Assembly (NCBI RefSeq): GCF_042477335.2 | Contig: NC_091255.1 | Location: 25,646,501-25,710,500, forward strand | DNA length: 64,000 nucleotides | Reading direction: 5' to 3' | From: Ovis canadensis | Taxonomy: Eukaryota; Chordata; Mammalia; Artiodactyla; Bovidae | In this document: positions 53,866-64,000 of the stretch, one piece after another | How positions within the stretch are numbered: the first letter of the stretch is position 1 | How the letters are laid out: every line of letters starts with the position of its first letter | The notes under the pieces: generated by a model | What the model saw: the letters and a program-made list of their open reading frames with translations, nothing else | Databases searched by the model: none | What the model was told of the DNA's origin: nothing | Position numbers and translations under genes: made by a program

Positions 53866-55309
53866 CTTGCTTTGAGAGATGCTGTTTCTCCCATCCTAAC
53901 AATCCAGACAAGGCTCTGTGAAAAGGATCTCTAAAATGGGAGGGGGCCCTGAGTTAGGGCCCCGGGGTGAATGAGGACTTTTCTTTATTCTCCTCCAGCC
54001 CCCACTTGCTTCCTTCCGCCCTCACATTGTATTAGAATCATTTGTTTACTCACCTATCTCATCTATTAGGCCAGTGAGTGCTTCTCCTCCCTGGCTGCAG
54101 GTTAGAATCTCTTTTCAAAAACTAACAATTCCTGGGTTCCACTCTAGACCAATTAAATAGGAATCTCTAGGTCTAGGACTTCAGCCGTCTTTTAAATTCA
54201 ATGATTCTGATGTGTTATTGGATTTGCAACCCACTGTGGCAGGCTGAGGGCACTTCAAGGTCATGGACCAGGTCACGGGTGTCTGAATCCCCAGAGCCCA
54301 GCAGAGTCTGATTCATTGTAGGGGCTCCAACATGTTTAGTGAGAGGATGAACACAGAGCAGAAGACAAAGATCAAGACTAGAGGATAGAAAATCAGGGAA
54401 ATGTTATGCAGAAGGGAGGCGGGGAGAAGGCAGTGATTTGAGACTTGAGAAGCAGAGAGAATCTTTAAAGATGCCAGGGGCAAAGGAAGAACCTGGACGA
54501 GGCTGCCTTGCATAACAAATCTCTAGTTAAAGCTCAAATGATGCTTCAGTGCAGAATAAACAGCACCTGCGCCCGAGAGAAATGAGGTGAAGAGGGGTCT
54601 AAAACGTGAATATGCCGGATCGGTGGGTTTTGGGAGCCAGACGGCTTGGTGTCGGTGAAAGGAGATGAAGAGGGCAAGGTGCCAAACAGAAAGGAAAAAA
54701 GAGTAGGATTGTAATTTTGAGAACTGCTGAAACATGGGGAAGAATACGACCAGGAAGATAAAACTCGCAATTTGAAAATAAAATGGGAAAACAAGAGAAA
54801 GCGAGGTTAAGCATGAGAGGAGTGAATTCCTAAGTCATCCTTATGTGTATTTGCTCAAAATGCTGTGGTTTCAGTGCTGGGAGAAGAATTCAAGGTAAAT
54901 AAAATATGCAAATACATTTCATAATGAAAAATCCTATGATGAACAACAGAGCTAATTGCTGTGAAAATGCTCTGGAGGGAAAAAAAAAAAGCACACAAAA
55001 TGTTCTAGAAATGATAGGGGGCATGATTGTCTAAGGTCACTGTGTATGCTAAGAACACTGGCTCTCCAAGTGTTGGTCATTGGTCAACCCAAGCAAAGGC
55101 CCAGAGTACTCTTAGTTCAGGCTCAGACAGCTCTCAAAAAGGGAGGCTCTCCCTGGCTGAGCGTTGGAGAACAGTGCTTGCCTAGTACAGACAACAGGTA
55201 TCCTGGAGCCATCTCAAGTTGGAAGAATTAGGTTTAAGTCTCCAGTGGCAATACCGGGAGCCAGAAAATACATAAAAATAAAATAAAGGTAGCAGCATGG
55301 TTAACAGAG
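53866..55309. other. Intergenic; faint L2 trace only
   Basis: About 54000-54080 (cttccttccgccctcacatt, aggccagtgagtgcttctcc) may be L2. The rest is non-repetitive and no gene was recognised. Confidence 0.4.
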
Positions 55310-55425
55310 AGAAGGGAAATGTATCCAGCATTTATCAAGTGCCTACTAAGTGCTAGACACTGGGCATATGGTATTTTATGTAACCATCAAAATAACTCTA
55401 CAATGGCCTTAGACTGGCCCGAGAT
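55310..55425 (+). mobile_element. MIR fragment
   Basis: ccagcatttatcaagtgcct, actaagtgctagacactggg and tttatgtaaccatcaaaata. MIR 5' and core part. Confidence 0.7.
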
Positions 55426-55539
55426 CATATTAGATGTTAGAGTGACCTATGGCCCTCTTCTCTTTTCACCCCATACCCTTTCCCTAGCATCACCTCGTCA
55501 GCTACAACTCTAACATAAGGATCTGTGAAAAACCTCCAG

Positions 55540-55790
55540 CCTAGGGACATCCCTCATGGTCCAGTGCTTAAGAATCTGCCTTGTAATGCAGGGCACATGG
55601 GTTTGATCCCTGGTCAGGGAACTAAGATCCCAACTAAGATCCTTAATTGCCTTGGAGCAACTAAACTTGTTCATGGCAACTACTGAGCCCATGAGCCATA
55701 ACTAGAGAGTCCGGGCACCACAGCAAAAGATCCTGGGTGCTGCAATTAAGACCTGACTCAGCCGAAGAAATAAATAAAATATGTTTTCAA
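55540..55790 (+). mobile_element. CHR-type SINE (long form)
   Basis: gacatccctcatggtccagtg head, gtttgatccctggtcaggga, then gcaactactgagcccatgag and cagccgaagaaataaataaa. Confidence 0.87.
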
Positions 55791-55849
55791 GTACTGTACT
55801 AAAAAATTTCCAGCAGAGTCTTCCCTGAACCATTGTATCAAACTCAGCT

Positions 55850-57029
55850 CATTGTTCAGCTTGCTAAATCATGTCCGGCTCTCTTGTGACCCCACAGACT
55901 GCAGCATCCAGGCTCCTCTGTCCTCCACAATCTCCTGGAGTTGGCTCAAATTCATGTCCATTGAGTCAGTGATGCTCTCTAACCATCTCATCCTCTGGCG
56001 TCCCCTTTTCCTTTGCCTCATCTTTCCCAGCATCAGGGTCTTCTCCAGTGAGTGAGCTCTTAGCATCAGATGGCCAAGTACAGGAGCTTCAGCTTCAGCA
56101 TCAGTCCTTCCAAAGAACAGTCAGGGTTGATTTCCTTTAGAGTTGACCTGTTTGATCTCCTTGCTGTCCAATGGACTCCCAAGAGTCTTCTCCAGCACCA
56201 CAATTCAAAAGCAGCAATTCTTTGTTGCTCAGTCTTCTTTATGGTCCAACTCTCACAGCCTTACATCACTTCTAGAAAAACGAGAGCTTTGACTAGACAG
56301 ACTTTTGTGAGAAAAGTGGTGGCTCTGTGTTCTAATATGCTGTCTAATTTGGTCATAACTTTTCTTCCAAGGAGCATCTGTTAATTTTACGTCTACAGTC
56401 ATTGTCTGCAGCGACTCTGAAGCCCGAGAAAATAAAGTCTGTCATTGTTTCTACTTTTTCCCTTCTATTAGCCATGAATTGATGGGACTGGATGCCATGA
56501 TCTTAGCTGCTTTAATGCTGAGATTTAAGCCAGCTTTTTCACTCTTTTATTTTCATCAAGAGGCTCTTTAGTTCCTCTGCACTTTCTGCCGTAACAGTGG
56601 TATCATCTGCATATCTGAGGTTGTTGATATTTCTCCCTTGATTCCAGCTTGTGCTTCATCCAGCCTGGCATTTCGCATGATGTACTCTGCATATAAGCAG
56701 GGTGACAATATACAGCCATGATGTACTCCTTTCCCTATTTGGAACCAGTCTGTTGTTCCATGTCCAGTTCTAACTGTTGCTTCTTGACCTGCATACAGAT
56801 ATCTCAGGAAGCAGGTAAGGTGGTCTGGTATTCCCATCTCTTGAAGAATTTTCCACAGTTTGTTGTATTCATACAGTCAAAAGCTTTAGCGTAGTCAGTG
56901 AAGCAGAAGTAGATGTTTTTCTGGAATTTCCTTGCTTTCTCTATGATCCAATGAATGTTGGAAATTTGATCTCTGGTTCCTCTGCTTTTTCTGAATCCTG
57001 CTTGTATATCTGGAAGTTCTTGGCTTAAA
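55850..57029 (-). mobile_element. BovB LINE, 1.2 kb, with 14-bp target duplications
   Basis: Reverse-oriented BovB 3' half. tatcaaactcagct at 55836-55849 recurs exactly at 57030-57043. Several frameshifts and a deletion of about 12 bases in the RT region (around 56690, where ttaaataagc is shortened) leave no intact frame. The catalytic box region at about 56605-56620 reads tatctgcatatctg (reverse), consistent with YADD, but is out of frame with its neighbours. Confidence 0.92.
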
Positions 57030-57089
57030 TATCAAACTCAGCTTATGATATATCAAGTGCACCTAATACTCTTCAAATCCGAAGCAGAT

Positions 57090-58180
57090 GGTCTCAACGT
57101 CTTTCCCAAGCCTGATCCTCCTCTGGCCTTTCCTATACCAGGGATTCTCTATTCCCAAACTGTCCTAGAACATAGATGTGCTAACCTGAAAGCAAGGAGT
57201 CTTTCTGGATACCTCATCATCTTGCATCACTGTTCCATAGCCAATCCACCCCAAGTCCTATGTCTTTTACTAAATCTCTCTTGAATGTATCCACTCCCCT
57301 AACTTTCCATCTCCCTCTCCCTGCCCAAACCAAGCTACCATCTTCTCTTGCCTTGATTAATGCAATAGCACTGGGTCTCCCCTATCCAGTCGGGCCTAAT
57401 CCAATTGAAAGTGAAAGTGAAAGTCACTCAGTCGTGTCTGACTCTTTGCGACCCCATGGACTATACCGTCCATGGAATTCTCCAGGCTAGAATACTCAAG
57501 TGGGTAGCCTTTCCCTTCTCCAGGGGATCTTCCCAACCCAGGGATTGAACCCAGGACTCCCACATTGCAGGCGGATTCTTTAGCAGCTGAGCTATCAGGG
57601 AAGCCCTAATCCAACTGGTCATTGATAGTGAAACCAAAAAGACCTTTTCAAAGTACAAATTTATTGCAGCTCTACCTCCAGCTCACTTCAACCCACAGCT
57701 ACGAATAAACCACTTGAATGGACTCACATCACTTCACATAAAGACCGACATCCTTCACAGGCTTAAAAGGTTGGGTGTGGCTTGACCTCCTGCTTTACTG
57801 TCAACTTTGTCTTCCTCCCGGTCTCCTTGCCAATCACACTAACCTGGTCTCAATTCTTGTCCTTCTGCCAAAGGACCTTCGCCTGGACTCCACTCCTCCA
57901 CCTCTGAACTCCTGCGTATCCTCCACAGAGTAGATCCCCGATAATCAAAGGCTTCCTTGACATCTAGATAGATCAGTTTCCCTAACAATCTCTCATAAGC
58001 TTTTCTCTCTCTTTGTAAAATACTTTTTAAAGCTTTTCATTTTCCATTGATTCAAACAGTCATTTCCTTGATATTTGCCTTTCCTCACTAGCCTGTCATC
58101 CCTCGTGGGCAGAAACCGTGGGGTTTATCTCTGCATTGTAGCTCCATCACCCAGCTAATTCTTGGCACGTAACACGTGTC
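57090..58180 (+). mobile_element. L2-like LINE 3' region, split by a Bov-tA
   Basis: The order cctgctttactgtcaacttt, ccaaaggaccttcgcctgga, gcctttcctcactagcctgt, gggcagaaaccgtggggttt and ccatcacccagctaattctt fits a decayed L2 3' end. Medium certainty. Confidence 0.5.
57405..57607 (-). mobile_element. Bov-tA SINE
   Basis: gtgaaagtcactcagtcgtg to gagctatcagggaagccc. Full-length, reversed. The flank cctaatccaa(t/c) is a target duplication. Confidence 0.93.
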
Positions 58181-58311
58181 ACCTGCGATTTACAAAAGGA
58201 AGAGACGCGGGCAGTTGGGAAAGGAGATGTGTCTGGAGTGACGGAGTCAGGATCCAAACCCAGACTCTCTCCTGGCACCAGGGAAGAGAAGGAAAAAGAA
58301 TAAGAGATGAC

Positions 58312-58445
58312 AGGGACTTCCCTGGTAGTCCAGCGATCAAGACTCTGAGGTTCCGCTGCAGGGGGCATGAGTTTGATCCCTGGTCGGGGAACTAAGATCC
58401 CACAGTGTGCAGTGTGACCAAAAGCCATTAAAAAGAGAGAGAGAG
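58312..58445 (+). mobile_element. CHR-type SINE
   Basis: gggacttccctggtagtccagc head, gtttgatccctggtcgggga and gtgtgaccaaaagcc, followed by (GA)n. Confidence 0.88.
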
Positions 58446-58689
58446 ATGACATCATCTCCACACCATCTATCTGGTCCAGATTGAAGAAAGGTTAGCCCGA
58501 AGGGAGTGCAGTCTACACCCAGCCATATTACCCTGAAGGCACCCAGTCTCTCCAAGGGAGTGCAGACTAGAACCATTGTCAAGCTTGTCATCAGTCTTCC
58601 TTTCTAGCTACTTCTGACTGCCAGCCTGTGCTCCCGCAGATGAAACTACAGAGGATGACTCCATGAAGTACCAAGAATTATTTGGGTTA

Positions 58690-58980
58690 TATCTTCAATG
58701 GCTCTCCATTGTCCTCAGGATACAGTAAGCATGATTTATGGGCCCTGCTTGGCTTTCCCTAATCCTCTTTCCAACCCACTCTCCCATCCCTGCTTTGTCT
58801 CATCTAGGATTCTAGCCAAACATGCTATGTTCCTTCATATTTAACTTAGGATATGGAGCTCCTCCCAACACTGACCACCTCCTGCTAGTCCTTGAAGACT
58901 CTCTCTGCCTTTCCTCATCACCCTCATCCATCTCTTTGATCCCTTATGGTTTCCACCTTTAACTTTGAGCTGGGTTTGGG
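58690..58980 (+). mobile_element. L2-like LINE fragment (weak)
   Basis: ggctctccattgtcctcagg and tctagccaaacatgctatgt resemble L2 text. Low certainty. Confidence 0.35.
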
Positions 58981-59011
58981 GTAAATAAAGGAAGGTTTGA
59001 TTTCTTCCAGG

Positions 59012-59033
59012 CTGGTTGGTTGGTTGGTTGGTT
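59012..59033 (+). repeat. (GGTT)n microsatellite
   Basis: Five GGTT units. Confidence 0.92.
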
Positions 59034-59119
59034 TTACCACCATATCTAACTTGTGAATATTATTAATAATCATTCACCCATGGCACATCACCGCTCCAAA
59101 CATTTCAATGATATTTACT

Positions 59120-59510
59120 TGATCTTTGGATGAGAGAGGATTTTCTAAGCATAAAAGCAATGAAAGAGAAATCACTAAGGGAAAGAAAATCAATACATTT
59201 GACTACACCAAATTTAAAACGGCTGGATGTCAGAAACCATTCTAAACAAAACTAAAAGGCAAATGACAAAGCTTGGGAAAGTATGCAATAAACATGACAA
59301 AGGGTTGTTATCCTTAATATATAAAGAGCTCATACAGATCGATAAGAACAATAATAAAATCCCAGAAGACAAATGGGCAACGGATGTGAATAAGTACAAA
59401 GAGCTAATAAACACATGAAAAATTTTTTGTTCCACCAGCACTCAGCAAAACACAAATTAACACAATGCTAAACGATGGTGCATTTATCAAATTCGAGTAA
59501 CATTAAAGGC
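59120..59510 (+). mobile_element. Old L1 ORF2 fragment
   Basis: tttgactacaccaaatttaa, agagctcatacagatcgata and caaatgggcaacggatgtga match the late ORF2 region. Decayed. Confidence 0.75.
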
Positions 59511-59559
59511 AGATAAGGGCGCAGAGATCATCTGACTGTTCTTCAAGAAAACACTAAGC

Positions 59560-60442
59560 ACTTTTTAAACTTTCAATAGCTCCCTACCACCTAAGAGAAC
59601 ACCCCAGGCTCTGGTCCATGCCTCTTCTCCCATCTGATCTCCCATCGTGCCCCCCACCCCCTTCTTGTCCCCCATCCTACCCCCACCCCCCTCCAGGACG
59701 ATTAAAGCAGTAATTCCCCGAGCCCAGCATAGGATGTCGGCTGCACAGACTGCCCTTCCCCAGGCCTCTGTTCTCCTCCACCTCCACCACCTCCTAGATC
59801 CCTCCTTAACAATGCTTCTGAGACAGCATCGCCTTGAGGAAACTCTTAGAAACTCTCTCTCTTAGGAAACTCTCTCGCGAGATGAGGTTGCTGCCTCTGC
59901 TCTGTGCTACCACTACACACACAGTCCCTTATCCAGCACTTAACCGAATTATTAACAGATTGAAAATCACTCTTTATGGGTTTCTTTCCACCTTAGATCA
60001 TATGCATCTCAAGAGAGGCATTATAGTTTTATTCATTCCTGCATCCCAAGGTTTAATCCAATGTAGAGAGTCCACAGATGACTTTTGAACTAATTATTCA
60101 CGTAATAAATTAATTATTCCATTTTGCACCATAAATTTTTTTTGCTGTTATTCTGGAAAATGCATGCTTTACTTAAAAAGGATAAAATTAAGTCATCTTG
60201 AGTGGAGAGAGAACATCTCACCCATGCCCCAGCTCTCATTTTAGTGCCCATGTTCTACCATCCTGTTGGTTGTAACCGATTAGTAGGCCATGAAATTAAT
60301 TTGTGGGTCATGACCACCATTTTTAATGAAAAATACTAGCAGAAAATAGAATAACTCTGGTATCTGCTGTTTCCTTCTTGTTATGGATCTCCCCACCCAC
60401 TGAACACAGGCAGGCAGGAGTAGGTGGAGAACACAAGGTGGG
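59560..60442. other. Intergenic; possible L2 fragment at its start
   Basis: About 59570-59700 may be L2 (gctccctaccacctaagaga). The rest shows nothing recognisable. Confidence 0.4.
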
Positions 60443-60603
60443 AGACTTCCCTGGGGGTCCAGGGGCTAAGACTACAAGCTCCCAATGCAGGGGACCCAGG
60501 TTCGATCTCGGGTCAAGGAACTAGACCCTATCCCTATATGCCTCAACTAAGACCCGGTGCAGCCAAATAAATAATAAATACATTTTTTTAATTAAGAAAA
60601 AAA
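60443..60603 (+). mobile_element. CHR-type SINE
   Basis: gagacttccctgggggtccagg head, gttcgatctcgggtcaagg and cagccaaataaataataaat tail. Confidence 0.88.
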
Positions 60604-60639
60604 AGAACACACAGTAGGGAGTTGAAGTTCCCGCTCTCA

Positions 60640-60768
60640 TTCTTTTCTGGGAGGGAGGGGTGGCCGTGCCACAAGGCTTGCAGGATCTCAGTTACCCGAC
60701 CAGGGATTAAACCCAGGCCACAGCAGTGAAAGTGCTAAGTTCCAACCACTAGATCACCAGGGAACTCC
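60640..60768 (-). mobile_element. CHR-type SINE
   Basis: ggtggccgtgccacaaggct, gttacccgaccagggattaa and tagatcaccagggaactccc. It faces the copy at 60443-60603. Confidence 0.88.
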
Positions 60769-61284
60769 CCCTGCTCTCATCCTTCTCTCTCTAGGCTTTG
60801 ATTTGCTGATCTGCAAAATGGGGATGATAAAACACATGTAGAATTAAACAGTAAGAACCAAGGGATGTTACAAATTCTCAAAACTGCCCATTAGCATTTC
60901 TGATACAAAGACACTCTAACTACCTACCTACCAGGATCAGACCCAGCAGGACTACGTCATTACCCCAGCACTTCCTGTTCTAACCCCAGCCCCTCTCTTC
61001 CTCTATCCCTTAGCATTTGCCCACCCTGCCTTTATACTGTGATTGAGTCATGAGCCTCTCAGACTCAGGAGGCGGGAAACATGTGTTCAGTGACATCAGG
61101 ACATTTCTGGGTCTTAGAGTCTAACATCATAGGGTATGAAATAAATGACTCTTTCTAAATTGCAAATCTGACCATGTCACCTCCCAGGGAAAGCCTTTCT
61201 AGGGTCCCCATTATGCTCAGGATGAAGCTTCAACTCCCTAATATAACCTATAAGGTCCTCCATGATCTGCCAACCTGTCCAACC
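60769..61284. other. Intergenic; old repeat traces
   Basis: About 61155-61284 (ctgaccatgtcacctcccag, aaggtcctccatgatctgcc) resembles L2-type sequence. No gene recognised. Confidence 0.4.
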
Positions 61285-61367
61285 CCCACTTTCTCGACTA
61301 GGGATCGAACCCTAGTCCCTTGCTTGGGAAGGTGAAGTCTCAACCACTGGACTGCCAGGGAAGTCCC
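61285..61367 (-). mobile_element. CHR-type SINE, short
   Basis: ctcgactagggatcgaaccc to actggactgccagggaagtccc-like head. Only the 5' part remains. Confidence 0.82.
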
Positions 61368-61990
61368 TGTCTCTGCTTTTTAAGACCAGGTATTGTGACT
61401 TTGGTTCCATATTCCCAGCACCTAGCACTACACTTCCTCCAGAATAAGTAAACAGTACTTGCGGGTGGGAAGGAGAAGAGGAGGGAGGGGGGAAATGAGA
61501 AGGGAGGGTGAGGAGGACAGAGGGAATGAAGGAGGAAATTCTTCACTTGACACCTTTCCAAAGTGTCCAAGGTCGTAACGCAACTCAGGGGCTTTGAACT
61601 GTAAGTCGCTTTGTAAAGGTCCGGCTCATGTGGCCACACAGAGTGGAAAGAGTCTCTGAAGAGAAGGAACTCCTGGAATGAGGCGGTCAGGGTAAGCACC
61701 AGGGCAAGTCAGATGCCAAGAACACGTGTTCCGTCTGGGAGATTTCACAAGCTGGAGGAGGCTCCAGGCCGCACTCTGAAAGAATGTGAGTTTGGGCAGT
61801 CAACCCTGGGAACACTGATAAGAGGCCAGGAGTGTGGACTGCCTTCCTGTTGTGAACACAGCTGGGGTGGGGCAGGCACAAGGCTGGGCCACTCTCCCAA
61901 CTGCAGTGGATTCCGGATTTTTGGCTACTCGGCTCCTGAGCTCCTGCTTAGACAGAGCTATGGTAACTGGGGTGACACCATCTTGATCAG
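61368..61990. other. Intergenic, no gene recognised
   Basis: Includes a purine-rich tract (61465-61530). No exon recognised, and no match to TMEM98, the neighbour expected from other mammals. Confidence 0.4.
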
Positions 61991-62034
61991 CTGCCCCAGG
62001 GCACAGCGAGCTCTGGGGAGAGAAAGGTTAACAT

Positions 62035-62400
62035 TGGCTAATGAGCACCAGGCACACAGTTGGGCATTTTGCATACACGGCTTCATTTAATTGGCATATC
62101 AACCCAGAGGGATTTTCCAGGCAAGAACACTGGAGTAGGTTGCCGTTTCCTTCCCCAGGGGATCTTCCTGACCCAGGGAAGCATCTGGACCCACATCTTC
62201 TGTCTCTTGCATTATCAGGTGGATTCTTCACCACTAAGCCACCCGAGAGGCTCAATGAGGCATCAGCCTTGATTTTTACAGATGAGAGAGCTTAGGACCA
62301 GAGAGATTAAGAAACTTGTCCAAGCTCACACAATGACTGAACCCAAGTTTGAATCTAATTCTGTCTGACTTCAAAGCACTTGCTCATCTCATACTCAATT
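62035..62400 (+). mobile_element. MIR split by a Bov-tA
   Basis: Left part 62035-62106 (aatgagcaccaggcacacag, cttcatttaattggcatatc) and right part 62263-62400 (ttacagatgagagagcttag, agaaacttgtccaagctcac) form one MIR. Confidence 0.72.
62107..62262 (-). mobile_element. Bov-tA SINE inside MIR, tail-truncated
   Basis: gagggattttccaggcaaga to ctaagccacccgagaggctc. The usual agtcg...gactc tail side is absent. Confidence 0.88.
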
Positions 62401-63139
62401 CTGATCCCTAGTTTCTTCTTCGTTCAGAATCTGAGTCTGATGTTTCTGCTCCAGGGTAGGAGGTGGGGGTAGGGGCCATGGGAGAAAAGATCTACAGTGA
62501 TACATACAGACACTAGTGAACTAGGGACTTGGGCTGTGTCTGTCCTCTGGGAAACCACACCTGGCTGGATCTCCAGCTCCCCAACCAGCCCCTCCCAAGA
62601 AAAGAGGCAAGTTCCGCCAACTTCCAAAGGGCTAGAAGAGACCCACCCCAAAGATGGTGCTTCCACCTCATCCATGAGCCGCCAACAGCAACCAGATCGA
62701 GAGACATATTTGTCCTGTGCTGGAGACAAAAGGAAAACGACACAGCAGCAGAATCGGAGATCCTGCCGCCTGGCAGACGCTTTTAAGGCCTTCAGGACCC
62801 TTTCCTCACTACTAAAGGATCAGCATCTCAGGGCTGGAGGGAGCCAGGTGGTCCAGGACTTGCCAGGGCTCAGAGAAGAGATGGGAAGAGCTGCTGGGAA
62901 ACTTCTCCACTTCTAGCCCCACACCTGTGGATGGTATCTGAGAGGTGAAGGGCTCTCTTCAGCTAAGGGCTCTGGTCCGGGCTGAAATGCAGGGACACTG
63001 ACACCACAACCACCTTAGCGCGGTGGTTCCCAGTCTGGTTCCGAAAGCAGGTATTGAAAGGGAGGGAAAAGGACAAAAACAGGACTCTGGATACCGGCGA
63101 TAGAGCCCACAGATAGAAAAGTCAAAGTGGGGAGTGGTT
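62401..63139. other. Intergenic, no gene recognised
   Basis: The plus frame 62497-62916 (139 codons) and its reverse shadows show no recognisable domain. Confidence 0.4.
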
Positions 63140-63305
63140 TAGACTCCAGGTTTCCAACACAGAGGGTGCAAATTTCATCCCTGGTCAGGAAACCAAGATC
63201 CCACATGCCTCACAGCCAGCCAAGAAAACGGAACATAAACAACAGAAGCAATATTGTAACAAATTCAACAAAGACTTTTTAAATGGTCCATATAAAAAGA
63301 AATCT
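63140..63305 (+). mobile_element. CHR-type SINE
   Basis: Head decayed (ttagactccaggtttccaac), then atttcatccctggtcaggaa, then gcaatattgtaacaaattca tail. Confidence 0.8.
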
Positions 63306-63855
63306 GAAAAAGAAAAGTCAAAGTAATTCTGAGTATTTCCCATTCACAGCTCACCAGCAAGACAGGAAAGTTACCCAGCGTGTGCTCAGCATTGATGAGC
63401 AGACAATCCAATAAAGTGTCCCCTGTCATCAGGAATCCTTCCATCCTTCTACAAGAGTTGATCCCCAGCTTCCCTGTTGATTCCCTGTTGTGAATCCATC
63501 TTCTCAAGTGGGGAACTGGCATGCACTGTGCTGGTGAGAAGCATCTTGCTTTTTAGGAGAAATTGGGTGGATGACACATCTCAGTGATGAGCAAGGTACC
63601 AATCTTGGGCTTGGGAAATGGGTTCTTGGTTCTCTAAAATCAGGCTGAGGGATTTGCTGACTTGAATTAGGGCACAGAAAATGAAATGGGAACAGACATG
63701 GAGGTCCAAACATACTTAATGGCACAGGATATGAACCAAGGCAGCTCCCGAGCCAGTGCCCTCTCCAAAGAGCAAGGTTGACTCTGAGATCCTGGGAAGA
63801 AGCAAAGTATTCCAGGTGTTCCTATATGCTTGTGATGGAAATGATGGAATTTGGA
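63306..63855. other. Intergenic, no gene recognised
   Basis: Non-repetitive sequence; nothing identified. Confidence 0.45.
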
Positions 63856-64000
63856 TGCCTGGTGGCTCAGATGGTATAGAATCTGGCTGCAAAGCAGGAG
63901 ACCCATGTTCGATCCCTAGGTTGGGAAGATCCCTAAATTGAGAAGGTAACAGCTACCCACTTCAGTATATTTGCCTGAAGAATTCTGTGGATAGAGGAGC
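63856..64000 (+). mobile_element. Bov-tA SINE, cut by the window end
   Basis: tggatgcctggtggctcaga head, tgttcgatccctaggttggg and tctgtggatagaggagc. Its 3' end lies outside the window. Confidence 0.9.

Noticed and set aside
62497-62916. 139-codon plus frame as a novel gene
   Set aside because: No domain, no splice support, overlapping frames on the other strand of similar length; consistent with chance in moderately GC-rich DNA.
61368-64000. 3' end of TMEM98
   Set aside because: Expected from synteny, but no frame matches the protein ending I recall (EQSAI) or its preceding exons on the minus strand here.

Overview
This is mammalian nuclear DNA from a ruminant, most likely a bovid. Three repeat groups show this: several RTE/BovB LINEs, dozens of their tRNA-headed partner SINEs (Bov-tA, and the dimer Bov-A2), and many cetartiodactyl CHR-type SINEs. 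No bacterial, organellar or viral operon is present. Nearly all short open frames fall in repeats or in non-coding sequence.

Only two host genes can be read with confidence. (1) Positions 1-270 carry the last intron end and last coding exon of ASIC2 (acid-sensing ion channel 2) on the plus strand, ending at a stop at 268-270. A GC-rich 3' UTR follows to about 1140. (2) Positions about 10990-15454 carry SPACA3 (sperm acrosome lysozyme-like protein, SLLP1) on the minus strand, rebuilt as four coding exons with GT-AG junctions (15454-15268, 14342-14184, 13795-13717, 11175-11109). The 163-residue product keeps the eight lysozyme cysteines but has lost both catalytic acids. From memory, the ASIC2-SPACA3 neighbourhood, with TMEM98 beyond, is that of human 17q. 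No TMEM98 exon was recognised before the window ends.

Layout: 1-1.1 kb ASIC2 end; 1.1-11 kb intergenic, with an L1 tail, BovB, a Bov-tA split by a Bov-A2, and a solo LTR with target duplications (9116-9495); 11-15.5 kb SPACA3; 15.7-16.9 kb an L1 invaded by two SINEs; 21.2 kb an unassigned cysteine-rich exon-like frame; 22-25.5 kb L1 and a 1.6 kb BovB; 26.6-27.8 kb an MLT2-type solo LTR holding an L1 that holds a SINE, plus another SINE; 28-31 kb a local duplication and a degenerate minisatellite; 32.8-33.5 kb a cluster of four Bov-tA copies; 39.7-41.9 kb an old L1 split by a SINE and a BovB; 43.5-46.3 kb L1s and a split MIR; 49.3-52.7 kb a patchwork of copied and inverted pieces beside a second solo LTR; 53-64 kb a BovB, L2, MIR and CHR copies without a recognised gene.

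No new multi-gene system was found. The best leads are the 49.3-52.2 kb templated rearrangement, the 102-base cysteine-rich exon-like frame at 21226-21327, and the apparent frame change in the N-terminal extension of SPACA3. Repeat edges are read by eye and are approximate unless target-site duplications are quoted.
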